9,394 bases of DNA from Candidatus Nitrosocosmicus sp. (GCA_030452275.1 JAKDMR010000059.1:1-9394), one strand, 5' to 3'; numbered from the stretch's first letter, positions 1-7,305 are shown. Program-made: numbers and translations. Notes: generated by a model from the letters alone, not told the origin.

Positions 1-415
1 GAATTCGCCATGATATAAGGAGAAGATCTCCATTGCCATCCCTAACTGCAGTAACGAACCTCATGCCAAATCTAATTAGTGAAACCAGGCTTACAGCTCC
101 AGCTTGATTATATTCGGATAATCTAACAATAGTACCATCATTATGAATTCGCCATGATATAAGGAGAAGATCTCCATTGCCATCCCTAACTGCAGTAACG
201 AACCTCATGCCAAATCTAATTAGTGAAACCAGGCTTACAGCTCCAGCTTGATTATATTCGGATAATCTAACAATAGTACCATCATTATGAATTCGCCATG
301 ATATAAGGAGAAGATCTCCATTGCCATCCCTAACTGCAGTAACGAATATACCACTCGGGAATGTAATTACCGATACCAGGCTTACAGCTCCAGCTTGATT
401 ATATTCGGATAAGCG
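1..415 (-). repeat. 144-bp perfect tandem repeat inside the protease gene
   Basis: Positions 1-144 and 145-288 are identical base for base, each encoding a 48-residue unit that begins RLSEYNQAGAVSL. The unit at 289-415 is identical at both ends (289-346 and about 376-412) but differs in the middle block and is one codon longer (49 residues). The array continues beyond the left edge, so the copy number cannot be read here. Confidence 0.95.
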
Positions 416-1168
416 CAGAGGACTATACATTACATTAATTGCCTGTATATCTCCTCTGCTTAATTCCACGCTTTGACCTATATTAGAACCACACGGTCTC
501 CATGACTGAAGCACTTCTATAGTGGGTAAACCGTTCTTACTGAATGCAAGTTCATCATAATGCATTACTGAACAATAATCATACTGGCCTATGTCGTCTC
601 CATCAGTTATATGTTGTTCAAAATTATATTCCGTTCCAGGAAAAATATTATCATAGTTAATTTTTATAAAGTCATTCCTGTCCTCTCTACTATTCTCATG
701 AAACAAACCTACCGTGTGACCTATTTCGTGAATCGCATTACCTGTACTGCAAAACGGTTCGAGTGAAATGGACTGTCTACCACCGCATCTTCCTACATTC
801 GAGCTACAAATTCCCAAATCCTCGAAATACACATAATCGGATTCATCTGTACGGGGAATAAATCTAACCCGTGTATTTGCTTCCCAGTGCTGAATAGCAT
901 CTGAAATTCGCTTTTGATTGGGAAGAGCAGGATCGATTTCATAAGGAATGCGGAGTAGTGGCCAGCGTGGATCTGGTCCAGATATTGCCACTGCCTCTGC
1001 AGTGCCCAATTTCTTGTTTTCTTCCATTTCTCCCACTGTTCCTAAAATTATATCACCTTCAAAAATCGCTAGGTCGTTAACTATAGAATACTTGACCTTT
1101 TTCCGACGAAATGTTCTTCCACTAATATAGCTGATATCCGTTTTCTCTGATGTTGGAGAATACGTCAT
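1..1168 (-). CDS. Astacin-family (M12A) zinc metalloprotease with C-terminal tandem repeats, 3'-truncated by window edge
   Basis: The frame is open from ATG at 1168 to the window edge (389 codons, no stop), with an in-frame TAA at 1186-1184 just upstream, so this is the only ATG available. Residues 36-40 read FEGDI, the FxGD aspartate-switch motif of astacin propeptides that caps the zinc in the zymogen. The catalytic domain runs from about residue 68 to 250. It holds HEIGHTVGLFHE (147-158), the complete HExxHxxGxxHE zinc site with E148 as general base, and the Met-turn SVMHY (200-204) with M202 and the zinc-proximal Y204. From residue 252 come repeats of 48-49 residues with the pattern AVRDGNGDLLLISWRI, which look like beta-strand blades of a propeller-like binding region (inference). 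No signal peptide is visible at the N-terminus, odd for an astacin. The protease assignment is firm; substrate and location are unknown. Confidence 0.93.
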   Translation of the reverse strand, partial: MTYSPTSEKTDISYISGRTFRRKKVKYSIVNDLAIFEGDIILGTVGEMEENKKLGTAEAVAISGPDPRWPLLRIPYEIDPALPNQKRISDAIQHWEANTRVRFIPRTDESDYVYFEDLGICSSNVGRCGGRQSISLEPFCSTGNAIHEIGHTVGLFHENSREDRNDFIKINYDNIFPGTEYNFEQHITDGDDIGQYDYCSVMHYDELAFSKNGLPTIEVLQSWRPCGSNIGQSVELSRGDIQAINVMYSPLRLSEYNQAGAVSLVSVITFPSGIFVTAVRDGNGDLLLISWRIHNDGTIVRLSEYNQAGAVSLVSLIRFGMRFVTAVRDGNGDLLLISWRIHNDGTIVRLSEYNQAGAVSLVSLIRFGMRFVTAVRDGNGDLLLISWRI

Positions 1169-1657
1169 GAGGTAGAATTGCTTTTATCTTATAAATATTT
1201 ATAGCAAGATCCTGGCTCTGTTAACTTGACAGAATTTTTCAATTAATTTCTAATACTCCATACGCTGTTAGTCGTTTCATTTTAGAACAAAAGATCGTAA
1301 CTCCTACTCAAATTGCAAGAAATTCTATTAAAAATAGTTTTGTTTGATCTAAGTAGGGTTCAAAATCACTATTGGTCAATTACTTGAGTTGACAGGCTTA
1401 TGAAGTTCACTATGGTATATGGCATTATAAAAGATATATCAAAAGTGCAAATGAAGAAGGGAAGAATCATAAATTGACGAGGGAAAAGGCGAAAAATATC
1501 ATGATCTGGCAGCAATTAGAACTTCTAATATCAAACAGACAAAAGTCTTATTATCAAAATTCTTATCATTTCTCGTTAATGAGAAGTTAAGTCTTGTCTT
1601 TATTTCTTGAATGTATACTTGCTATAAGTTTTTTAGATTTCGCTAGTGTTATTTTAG
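1169..1657. other. Intergenic stretch with no recognised gene
   Basis: Holds the astacin promoter at its left end. A frame on the plus strand is open from 1393 to a TAA at 1588-1590 (65 codons) but has no ATG near its beginning and no recognisable family. Positions 1591-1653, read in frame 1, encode a hydrophobic stretch of 21 residues that might be the eroded membrane anchor of the SPFH pseudogene just downstream, though the frame differs. No RNA gene or repeat is seen. Confidence 0.5.
1190..1195 (-). promoter_or_regulatory. TATA box of the astacin gene
   Basis: On the minus strand the sequence reads TTTATA, centred 24-25 nt before the ATG at 1168. This predicts transcription starting at or next to the start codon, a leaderless message. 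No Shine-Dalgarno sequence is seen. Confidence 0.6.
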
Positions 1658-2375
1658 TCTGATCATCATAATCAGTTTGGTAAATATAGGAAACAAATAG
1701 AACCAGGAATTTATACTAGAATACCTCTTGCAGATAATGTTTTAGTTATAGATGTTCGTGAAAAGGTAACAGAGTTTAAGGCAGAAAGAATGCTTACAAA
1801 GGATAATGTTCCAGTAACTATTGATGCAATACTCAGGTATAAAATCATTGAGGAAAAAGCTAGTGATGCGTATCTTAATGTAGAAAACTTCAATGACATG
1901 ATACAACAAGTCTCACAAACTACTTTACGTAACAATATTGGTTCTTCTTTATTTCAAGAAATTCTATCGAGGAAAGGGGAAATTAACGAAAACATCAAAT
2001 CAAAAATCGCAGTGGAATCTGACAATTGGGGCATAATGATAACAGGTGTAGAAATCAGACATGTCGATGCAAGCACAAGCTCAGAGGGAAAAGCAAGCAA
2101 GAGTTACATACGGAGAATCAGAGGTCCTTGTGGTCCAAAAATTTTTGGATGCATCTAAAGTTTATTCAAATAATCCTGTTGCATATGCATTGAGACAATC
2201 AAATATGCTATATGAAACAATGAAAATTCAAGGAAATGCGGTCATAACGGTCCCATCCGAAACATTAAATTCCATTGGTTTTGGAAACTTAGGGGCAACT
2301 ATTGCATATCTTGCCAGCTTGAAAGATGGTATAAATAAATCAACGGACAAATCAAGCGAGTCAAAACAGGAATGA
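1658..2375 (+). pseudogene. Stomatin/SPFH (Band 7) protein, frameshifted and 5'-truncated
   Basis: Two adjacent frames together spell one stomatin-like protein. Frame 2 is open from 1658 and reads QFGKYRKQIEPGIYTRIPL, then MLTKDNVPVTIDAILRYKI (from 1790), a NVEN...QTTLRN segment and GVEIRHVD, which is the core Band 7 domain in the right order. At 2061 homology moves to frame 3, which continues MSMQAQAQREKQARVTYGES and the usual C-terminal coiled-coil part ending at 2375. The short linker of about eight residues that relatives have between RHVD and MSMQ is missing. The 5' part with the membrane anchor and start codon is absent from this frame, with a TAG at 1655-1657. Intact relatives are membrane-anchored scaffold proteins forming oligomeric rings. 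Either half could be translated from an internal ATG (1790, 2061), but an intact protein is not encoded unless a sequencing error is responsible. Confidence 0.85.
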
Positions 2376-2472
2376 CAAGGTATCAGTATCAAAAACAAAT
2401 GATTGTTGTAAAAATACCGGTCATTTAAAATAATTCAGACAATCTTATTTATCTAAAATCAATCATGTTATC

Positions 2473-2500
2473 TATAATAGTACTGTAAAAATTAATATAT
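2473..2500 (+). promoter_or_regulatory. Candidate TATA boxes for the first DUF1326 gene
   Basis: Two candidates bear on the choice of start. ATATAT at 2495-2500 is centred about 24 nt before the second ATG (2521), which would make a leaderless message starting with MTSTL. TATAAT at 2473-2478 would give a leader of about 15 nt before the ATG at 2515, with a weak GAGTGA stretch immediately before it. Confidence 0.4.
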
Positions 2501-2514
2501 TTCGATTAGAGTGA

Positions 2515-3153
2515 ATGTATATGACTTCTACTTTAAATCAAATTCCTACTTGGACCTTTAAAGCAGACTATGTTGAAACCTGTAATTGTGATTATGGATG
2601 TCCGTGTAATTTCAATGGATTTCCTTCTAATGGTTTCTGTAGAGCATTAGTATTGTTTCACATTCGCTCAGGAAACTATGGTGATACAAGACTTGACGGA
2701 ATTGATGTAATTTGCGCTTTCTCTTGGCCCAAAGCAATCCATGAAGGAAATGGTACTGCTCAATTATTCATATCAAAAAATACAAGTACTGAACAAAGAA
2801 ACTCCATCATATCTATTTTTTCAGGTCAAGCTAAAGGTGAGGGTCCATTTACTTTATTTGCAGGAACAATAAAGTTTTTTCTAGAACCACAGTTTGTCGA
2901 CATCCAAGTAAATATAGACGGCAAAAAAAGTAGCTTTTCCGTTCCGGGCATCATAGATGTGCAGTCAGAAAGCTTTGTTAACCCAGTTACAGGCGAAGAA
3001 CAAGATACAAAAATACAATTACCCAAAGGTTTTATCTGGAAACTTGCAGAAGCAGCAAAAACCAAAGTAATGAAAATTACAACTCCCCACCTTAATTATG
3101 ACCATTCGGGTAAGAATGCGCTTTACTCTGTCATAGAATACAAGGGACCTTAA
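2515..3153 (+). CDS. DUF1326 family protein, CxCxxxCPC motif (copy 1)
   Basis: This 212-residue protein belongs to the DUF1326 family, which to my knowledge has no assigned biochemical function. The hallmark is CNCDYGCPC at residues 23-31 (C23, C25, C29, C31), followed by C42 and the conserved YGDTRLDG at 55-62. A tight four-cysteine cluster of this kind suggests metal or redox chemistry, which is inference. No signal peptide or membrane span is seen, so it is probably cytosolic. The start is either 2515 or 2521 (ATG TAT ATG); the upstream TATA geometry slightly favours 2521. Its stop is only 18 bp before the DUF2182 gene, so the two are very likely one transcript. A paralogue of identical length lies at 4322-4960. 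As I recall, DUF1326 and DUF2182 genes are also often adjacent in bacteria, which supports a joint function. Confidence 0.88.
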   Translation: MYMTSTLNQIPTWTFKADYVETCNCDYGCPCNFNGFPSNGFCRALVLFHIRSGNYGDTRLDGIDVICAFSWPKAIHEGNGTAQLFISKNTSTEQRNSIISIFSGQAKGEGPFTLFAGTIKFFLEPQFVDIQVNIDGKKSSFSVPGIIDVQSESFVNPVTGEEQDTKIQLPKGFIWKLAEAAKTKVMKITTPHLNYDHSGKNALYSVIEYKGP

Positions 3154-3171
3154 AGGTAACCCTATTTTACC

Positions 3172-4206
3172 ATGCAAATCTGCAAGCTGTTTAAGAGCGT
3201 TATTTCTTTGGATAAAACTCAAAAGATAATATTCATCTCCCTCATTTCTATTTCTGTCATTACATGGCTTTTTTCCATAGAACAACCAGATATGATGGAG
3301 GCCATGATGACACTAAACCCAATAGCAGTTACTATATTTACAATAAGTTGGACCATCGGGATGGCAGCCATGATGTTTCCAGCAATAATTCCAATGGTGT
3401 TACTATACAATCGCATAATCTCTAACGATCAAAATAATAATAATAATAACAAAAATGATAATTTATCACTAGTTAGTAAATTCAATCAGCATACACATAA
3501 TTTAGAAGAAAGAGAAAATAAACAACATTCCAGATCATTTGTACATCATTCTAAAAGGGCTATTAAAACATCAGGATTTGTAGGAACATACCTTTTGGTC
3601 TGGGCATTAACAGGTGTTATGCTGCTAGTGTTTTGGTCTATAAGCATAAATAATCTGTTTATAGGATATAGCACACAAGATTTTGCAATTGTGTCTGGAA
3701 TTTTGCTCATTGTTTCTGGAATTTACCAATTTAGCCCATTGAAGGAAAGATGTTTGGGTTATTGCGAATCTCCCTTATCATTTTTTATGAAAAGATGGAA
3801 AGGAAACCAATTGAAAGACGGGTTAAAGATGGGTCTATATCACGGCATGTACTGTCTTGGATGTTGCTGGCCTTATTTTTTACTCATGATTGCATTAGGA
3901 TGGATGAACATATTATGGATGGGAATGTTTGCAGCAATAATTTTTGCAGAGAAAGTCTGGTCTAAAGGAATCTGGATTGCAAGAGGAACAGGTATTGTAT
4001 TTGTAATTGCAGGTTTTCTTTCAATAACAGGAATAATACCAATTATAACAGAAGAAGGCGGAATGAATAATTCTCACAATGAGATGAACGGTATGATGAT
4101 AGAAGATTCTATCCAAGATAAGGATGAGGATAATATTAGCGATAACAACACGAATATGAATATGGATATGGATATGGATATGGATATGGATATGGATATG
4201 AGCTAA
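3172..4206 (+). CDS. DUF2182 multispanning membrane protein, predicted metal-binding, with Met-Asp tail
   Basis: A 344-residue integral membrane protein of the DUF2182 family, described in databases only as a predicted metal-binding membrane protein. Hydrophobic spans lie at about residues 18-35, 50-80, 133-158, 168-187, 220-255 and 270-292. Conserved family features are GMAAMMFPAIIPM (63-75), YQFSPLKERCLGYC (185-198; C194, C198) and HGMYCLGCCWP (224-234; C228, C231, C232). Between spans two and three is a polar loop (about 84-130) with a run of asparagines and several histidines, longer than the core fold needs. The C-terminus (298-344) is rich in Met, Asp, Glu and Asn and ends in six Asp-Met pairs. 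Cys, His and Met clusters in a membrane protein suggest soft-metal handling such as copper (inference). It follows DUF1326 copy 1 by 18 bp and precedes copy 2, probably in one functional cassette. Confidence 0.87.
   Translation: MQICKLFKSVISLDKTQKIIFISLISISVITWLFSIEQPDMMEAMMTLNPIAVTIFTISWTIGMAAMMFPAIIPMVLLYNRIISNDQNNNNNNKNDNLSLVSKFNQHTHNLEERENKQHSRSFVHHSKRAIKTSGFVGTYLLVWALTGVMLLVFWSISINNLFIGYSTQDFAIVSGILLIVSGIYQFSPLKERCLGYCESPLSFFMKRWKGNQLKDGLKMGLYHGMYCLGCCWPYFLLMIALGWMNILWMGMFAAIIFAEKVWSKGIWIARGTGIVFVIAGFLSITGIIPIITEEGGMNNSHNEMNGMMIEDSIQDKDEDNISDNNTNMNMDMDMDMDMDMDMS
4165..4200 (+). repeat. Hexanucleotide microsatellite (GATATG)x6 encoding an Asp-Met tail
   Basis: Six uninterrupted GATATG units lie immediately before the last sense codon of the DUF2182 gene, preceded by a related AATATG pair. 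Any gain or loss of a unit changes the protein by one Asp-Met pair without breaking the frame. Confidence 0.95.
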
Positions 4207-4292
4207 TCAGGATAGTAATTAAATAAAGAATATTTGCATTATTTTCATAATCATATTTGAATATGGTAAAATTTCCTATAAAACAAGGTAAT

Positions 4293-4300
4293 TTTATATT
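4293..4300 (+). promoter_or_regulatory. TATA box of DUF1326 copy 2
   Basis: TTTATATT is centred 25-26 nt before the ATG at 4322, consistent with a separate leaderless transcript for the second DUF1326 gene rather than simple read-through from DUF2182. A second AT-rich site at 4304-4311 is too close to the start. Confidence 0.5.
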
Positions 4301-4321
4301 TTAGTATATTTATCTAATTGC

Positions 4322-4960
4322 ATGACGGATAGCATTCCCTCTTGGAAAGCTTCTGGAGATTGGTTTGATGTATGTAAATGTAAAATACCATGCCCTTGTG
4401 AATTTGCTCAAGAACCTACCTTTGGAGATTGCGAGGGAATATTGGCGTATCATATCAACAAAGGACATTACGGTGATACATCATTGGACGGATTGAATGC
4501 ATTAGCTATAGGAGCCTTTGAAGGAAATATTTGGGCAGGAAATACAAAAGTAAATCTGGGTTTATTTTTCGATGAGCGCGCTGATGAAAAACAAAGAAAG
4601 GCACTTCAGATGATTTTTAGCGGGAAGGCCGGCGGATTTATGTCAGAATTTGCCAAGTTGATAGGGGAAATCAAGGGAGTTGATTTTGCCCCCATAAGAT
4701 TTGAAATTTCTGAGGATTTGAGCCAGTGGAGTGCCGAGATTCCTGGAAAAGTTCTTGCGAAAGCAGTAGCATTAGGAGGCCCAATGACTCCACCAGGAAA
4801 AAGAGTTCAAACAATAAATCCGCCTGGAAGTGAGGTTGGTCCAGATGCCGTTGCTACATGGGGAACATCTTTAAATGATGAAGTAGATACAATGAGTTTT
4901 AAGTGGAAGAGAGAGGGCAGGTCTAGCAAGCACATACCATTTAGCTGGGAAGAACCCTAG
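4322..4960 (+). CDS. DUF1326 family protein, CxCxxPCPC motif (copy 2)
   Basis: A second 212-residue DUF1326 protein, paralogous to the one at 2515 but clearly diverged. It has CKCKIPCPC at residues 18-26 (C18, C20, C24, C26), then C37 in FGDCEGI, and YGDTSLDG around 50-57, the same landmarks at nearly the same spacing as copy 1. The C-terminal third carries a Gly/Pro-rich segment and the ending FKWKREGRSSKHIPFSWEEP. No signal peptide or membrane span is seen, so it is probably cytosolic. It lies 115 bp after the DUF2182 gene and has its own plausible TATA box, so it may be expressed separately or as part of the same group. Function is unknown; metal or redox chemistry at the cysteine cluster is inferred. 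The conserved cysteines in both copies argue that both are functional. Confidence 0.88.
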   Translation: MTDSIPSWKASGDWFDVCKCKIPCPCEFAQEPTFGDCEGILAYHINKGHYGDTSLDGLNALAIGAFEGNIWAGNTKVNLGLFFDERADEKQRKALQMIFSGKAGGFMSEFAKLIGEIKGVDFAPIRFEISEDLSQWSAEIPGKVLAKAVALGGPMTPPGKRVQTINPPGSEVGPDAVATWGTSLNDEVDTMSFKWKREGRSSKHIPFSWEEP

Positions 4961-5400
4961 TTAGAGTTATCATTGAGATAAAAATACGCAAATTTGGTAC
5001 AAATTATCCATCTGCTAATCTTCAATATTAACGTTACCAAAATAGGTAGCGGGTTCGGTGGTATATGAAACAAATTTGACCTTAATTTAGAACTCAAAAT
5101 CAAAATAAGAACAGGTTAATCAACTAAGAATCGAGTCTCTTTTACACTCATTACTATTTCATTTTGATACACATCTCTGCTTTTCTTAACCATGTGTACG
5201 AAGTAAATTGCTCTAAGAAGGCTTCTTGTAATGAATCCTAGAGAGTACAAATACAGACTATATTTTGCATATAATGGAAATGTTGTTTATAGATGATTAT
5301 ATACCCGAAAACAAAAACAATCATCATAAAATTAGATTAAGAAAAAATTCTACTGAAGGTAAAAAAATATAGGGTGTTGGTTTGATTATTTAGCCATTAT
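4961..5400. other. Intergenic stretch with one copy of a dispersed motif
   Basis: Contains motif copy A (5045-5082), preceded by the palindrome TAACGTTA at 5028-5035. A 32-codon frame at 5274-5372 is open but unsupported. The rest is AT-rich with no recognised gene, RNA or promoter. It lies between the convergent 3' ends of the DUF1326 copy 2 gene and the 74-residue gene. Confidence 0.5.
5045..5082 (+). repeat. Dispersed intergenic motif, copy A
   Basis: Begins GGTAGCGGGTTCGGTGGTAT and ends CAAATTTGACCT. It matches copy D (8152-8190) along almost its full length, including the downstream CAAAT.TGACCT part, so the repeat is longer than its GGTTCGGTGG core. Confidence 0.6.
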
Positions 5401-5625
5401 CTATTCTCTCAAGCCAATTTTCAAATCGCCAATGTGATTATCAAACAATGTCTCAGTTTGAAGGTGATCATGTGCTACGTATTTTGGACAACTATATGTA
5501 GAAGTACAGTGTGCGTCCACATGAAGGGGTTGAAGTGTACTGATCATGACTACTGCAATTATCAGGACTACGGCAATCCCTAATCCGATTGTTTTATTTT
5601 TGCTTTGAATATTTTTGTTATTCAT
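5401..5625 (-). CDS. Small membrane-anchored or secreted protein, unknown family
   Basis: A 74-residue protein that I do not recognise. Residues 1-12 are polar and basic (MNNKNIQSKNKT), residues 13-30 form one hydrophobic segment (IGLGIAVVLIIAVVMIST), and the remainder is polar with HCTSTYSCP containing two cysteines four residues apart. This fits either a signal peptide cut near the sequence VDA, leaving a mature chain of about 37 residues, or a single membrane anchor with its C-terminus outside. The main support for it being real is its promoter: TATA 24-25 nt before the ATG inside a 59-bp segment shared exactly with the promoter of the exported-protein gene at 8602. No neighbour on the same strand suggests an operon. 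Confidence 0.6.
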   Translation of the reverse strand: MNNKNIQSKNKTIGLGIAVVLIIAVVMISTLQPLHVDAHCTSTYSCPKYVAHDHLQTETLFDNHIGDLKIGLRE

Positions 5626-5644
5626 ATATGCAATATAGTGAAAA

Positions 5645-5703
5645 AAATATATGGCATTTGCTAACTAACTCTAATACTCTAATATTCTAATAGATTTAGA
5701 ATT
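5645..5703 (-). promoter_or_regulatory. Duplicated promoter segment (left copy, inverted)
   Basis: Read on the minus strand, this 59-bp segment starts AATTCTAAATC and ends GCAAATGCCATATATTT. It is identical to 8517-8583 read on the plus strand, apart from one 8-bp AGTATTAG unit missing here. Its ATATAT is centred 24-25 nt before the ATG at 5625, so it should be the promoter of the 74-residue gene. Confidence 0.8.
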
Positions 5704-5798
5704 AGAAATCGTTTGGAATCATCCTGATAAATGTTTTTTATCATGCTGTTGTTTGTGTACTAGCATTACGAATGATCGAATATATCGTTTCTAATGAA

Positions 5799-5815
5799 GG
5801 TAGCTGGTTCGGTGG
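5799..5815 (+). repeat. Dispersed intergenic motif, copy B
   Basis: GGTAGCTGGTTCGGTGG, differing from copy A by one base within this 17-nt core. The similarity does not clearly continue downstream. Confidence 0.6.
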
Positions 5816-5934
5816 AAATCATGAGTATATCCACATGGGTCATTATAATATGCTTGTAAATAGTTAAACTTATGATAAGCTGTGATTCAAGCGCAAATTT
5901 AGGTATATTGAATCAAACAAAGTAATAACTTATC

Positions 5935-5943
5935 AAATAAATA
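5935..5943 (+). promoter_or_regulatory. Candidate TATA box of thiC
   Basis: AAATAAATA is centred about 26 nt before the thiC ATG at 5965. It is a weak TATA match, but its position fits the geometry of the other genes here. Confidence 0.4.
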
Positions 5944-5964
5944 GTCAGTTCTAGAATTGAAGAT

Positions 5965-7305
5965 ATGGTTACTCAACTGAACTCAGCTAAGAGAGGGATT
6001 GCAACTGAAGAAATGAAACAGGTAGCAAAAGATGAGGGTGTTGATATTAATTTTATTATAAGAAACATTGCAAACGGTTCTATCATAATCCCCAAAAATG
6101 TAGCAAGAAAACAGCATATTAAACCAACAGGCATTGGAAAAGGTCTAAAAACAAAGGTTAATGTAAACATCGGCACATCTACCCTATATCAAAATATCGA
6201 TGAGGAAATTTCAAAGGCCAAGATAGCAATGAAACATGGTGCAGATACGATGATGGACCTTTCTGATGGAGGTGACCTTGATAGTATAAGAGAAAAACTT
6301 CTTGAAGCTGCATCAACGGTTACTTTTGGTTCTGTACCAATCTATCAAGCATATGGATATGGTGTCGAGAAATACAAAAATCCACTTAATATAACAGAAG
6401 ATGATTTCTTAAATGCTTTTGAAAAACACGCAAAAGATGGTGTAGATTACACAACAATCCATTCTGGAATAACACTCGAGTTAGCAAAAAGAATAATCAA
6501 TGTCAAAAGACATGCGGGCATTGTATCAAAGGGTGGTACAATTACTGCAGCATGGATGTTAAAATACAATAAAGAAAATCCATACTATGAGCATTTTGAT
6601 TATCTATGCGAAATAGCTAAGAAGTACGATGTCACGTTTAGCCTTGGCGATGCTTTGAGGCCCGGCTCCATACTTGATTCCCATGATGAATTACAGGTTT
6701 CAGAAATGATAAATGTTTCAAGGCTGGCCAAAGTTGCATATGCGAACGACGTTCAAGTAATGGTTGAAGGACCAGGGCATGTACCATTAAATGAAGTAGC
6801 AGCAAATGTAAGATTAGCCAAATCTTTGATTGGAGATATACCTTACTATGTTCTGGGACCATTGGTTACGGACATAGCCTCTGGATATGACCATATTGCA
6901 AGTGCCATTGGAGCGGCCATATCAGCCTCAGAGGGCGTCGATTTGTTGTGTTATCTAACACCTGCTGAGCATTTGGGACTTCCTAATGAAAATGAAGTAA
7001 AAGAAGGACTGATTGCTTATAGAATAGCTGCACATGCTGGAGATTTGGTAAAGATTAGAGAAAGAGCAATAAAATGGGATAGCGAAATGACTGAAGCAAG
7101 AAGAACATTGAATTGGGAAAAACAACTGGCATTATCGATTGACCCAGAAAAGGCTGAAGAGATTCATTATCGAAATACTGGTCAACACCCTGGTAATAAT
7201 GTTCCTTGTACTATGTGCGGGGGCGCTTGTGTATATTTGATGTTACCACAACAAAGAAAATATAGCAAACTAGAAGAGGATTCACAAAATACAAATATGA
7301 AATGA
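5965..7305 (+). CDS. thiC: Phosphomethylpyrimidine synthase ThiC (thiamine biosynthesis)
   Basis: ThiC converts aminoimidazole ribotide to HMP phosphate, the pyrimidine precursor of thiamine, by radical-SAM chemistry in the cytosol. The 446-residue product has the family landmarks in order: GADTMMDLSDGGDLD (92-106), YTTIHSGIT (162-170), VSKGGTITAAWML (187-199), SLGDALRPGS (226-235), the zinc-site motifs EGPGHVPL (268-275) and PAEHLGLP (333-340), and the C-terminal cysteine motif CTMCGGAC (C415, C418, C422) that binds the 4Fe-4S cluster. The length and the absence of the long N-terminal extension of many bacterial enzymes fit the archaeal form. The cysteine spacing here is CX2CX3C, while the bacterial motif I know is CX2CX4C. 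The ATG at 5965 suits the upstream TATA position. The gene stands alone, transcribed toward the ferredoxin gene. No riboswitch is visible. Confidence 0.96.
   Translation: MVTQLNSAKRGIATEEMKQVAKDEGVDINFIIRNIANGSIIIPKNVARKQHIKPTGIGKGLKTKVNVNIGTSTLYQNIDEEISKAKIAMKHGADTMMDLSDGGDLDSIREKLLEAASTVTFGSVPIYQAYGYGVEKYKNPLNITEDDFLNAFEKHAKDGVDYTTIHSGITLELAKRIINVKRHAGIVSKGGTITAAWMLKYNKENPYYEHFDYLCEIAKKYDVTFSLGDALRPGSILDSHDELQVSEMINVSRLAKVAYANDVQVMVEGPGHVPLNEVAANVRLAKSLIGDIPYYVLGPLVTDIASGYDHIASAIGAAISASEGVDLLCYLTPAEHLGLPNENEVKEGLIAYRIAAHAGDLVKIRERAIKWDSEMTEARRTLNWEKQLALSIDPEKAEEIHYRNTGQHPGNNVPCTMCGGACVYLMLPQQRKYSKLEEDSQNTNMK

Larger units (their letters stand above)
5704..5964. other. Region between the 74-residue gene's promoter and thiC
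   Basis: Together with the promoter copy at 5645-5703 this makes a gene-free stretch of about 340 bp between divergent genes. It holds motif copy B (5799-5815) and the thiC promoter. The conserved elements of a TPP riboswitch (CTGAGA, ACCTGAT) were looked for before thiC and are absent. Confidence 0.5.

Noticed and set aside
1393..1590. 65-codon plus-strand open frame in the left intergenic region
   Set aside because: No start codon near its beginning, no upstream promoter for it, and no recognisable protein family.
1591..1653. Hydrophobic 21-codon stretch as membrane anchor of the SPFH gene
   Set aside because: It is in a different frame, without a start codon, and separated from the SPFH frame by a stop. 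It could be a remnant, but the link cannot be shown from this sequence alone.
1711..1935. 74-codon minus-strand frame
   Set aside because: It is antisense to the well-supported SPFH coding remains, with no promoter or family signal.
5274..5372. 32-codon plus-strand frame preceded by TTGCATATA, as before the two promoter-sharing genes
   Set aside because: The TATA position is wrong for its ATG, there is no recognisable family, and a 9-nt AT-rich match is weak evidence alone.
5816..5964. TPP riboswitch before thiC
   Set aside because: The conserved CTGAGA and ACCTGAT-type elements are absent and the TATA position suggests little or no leader RNA.
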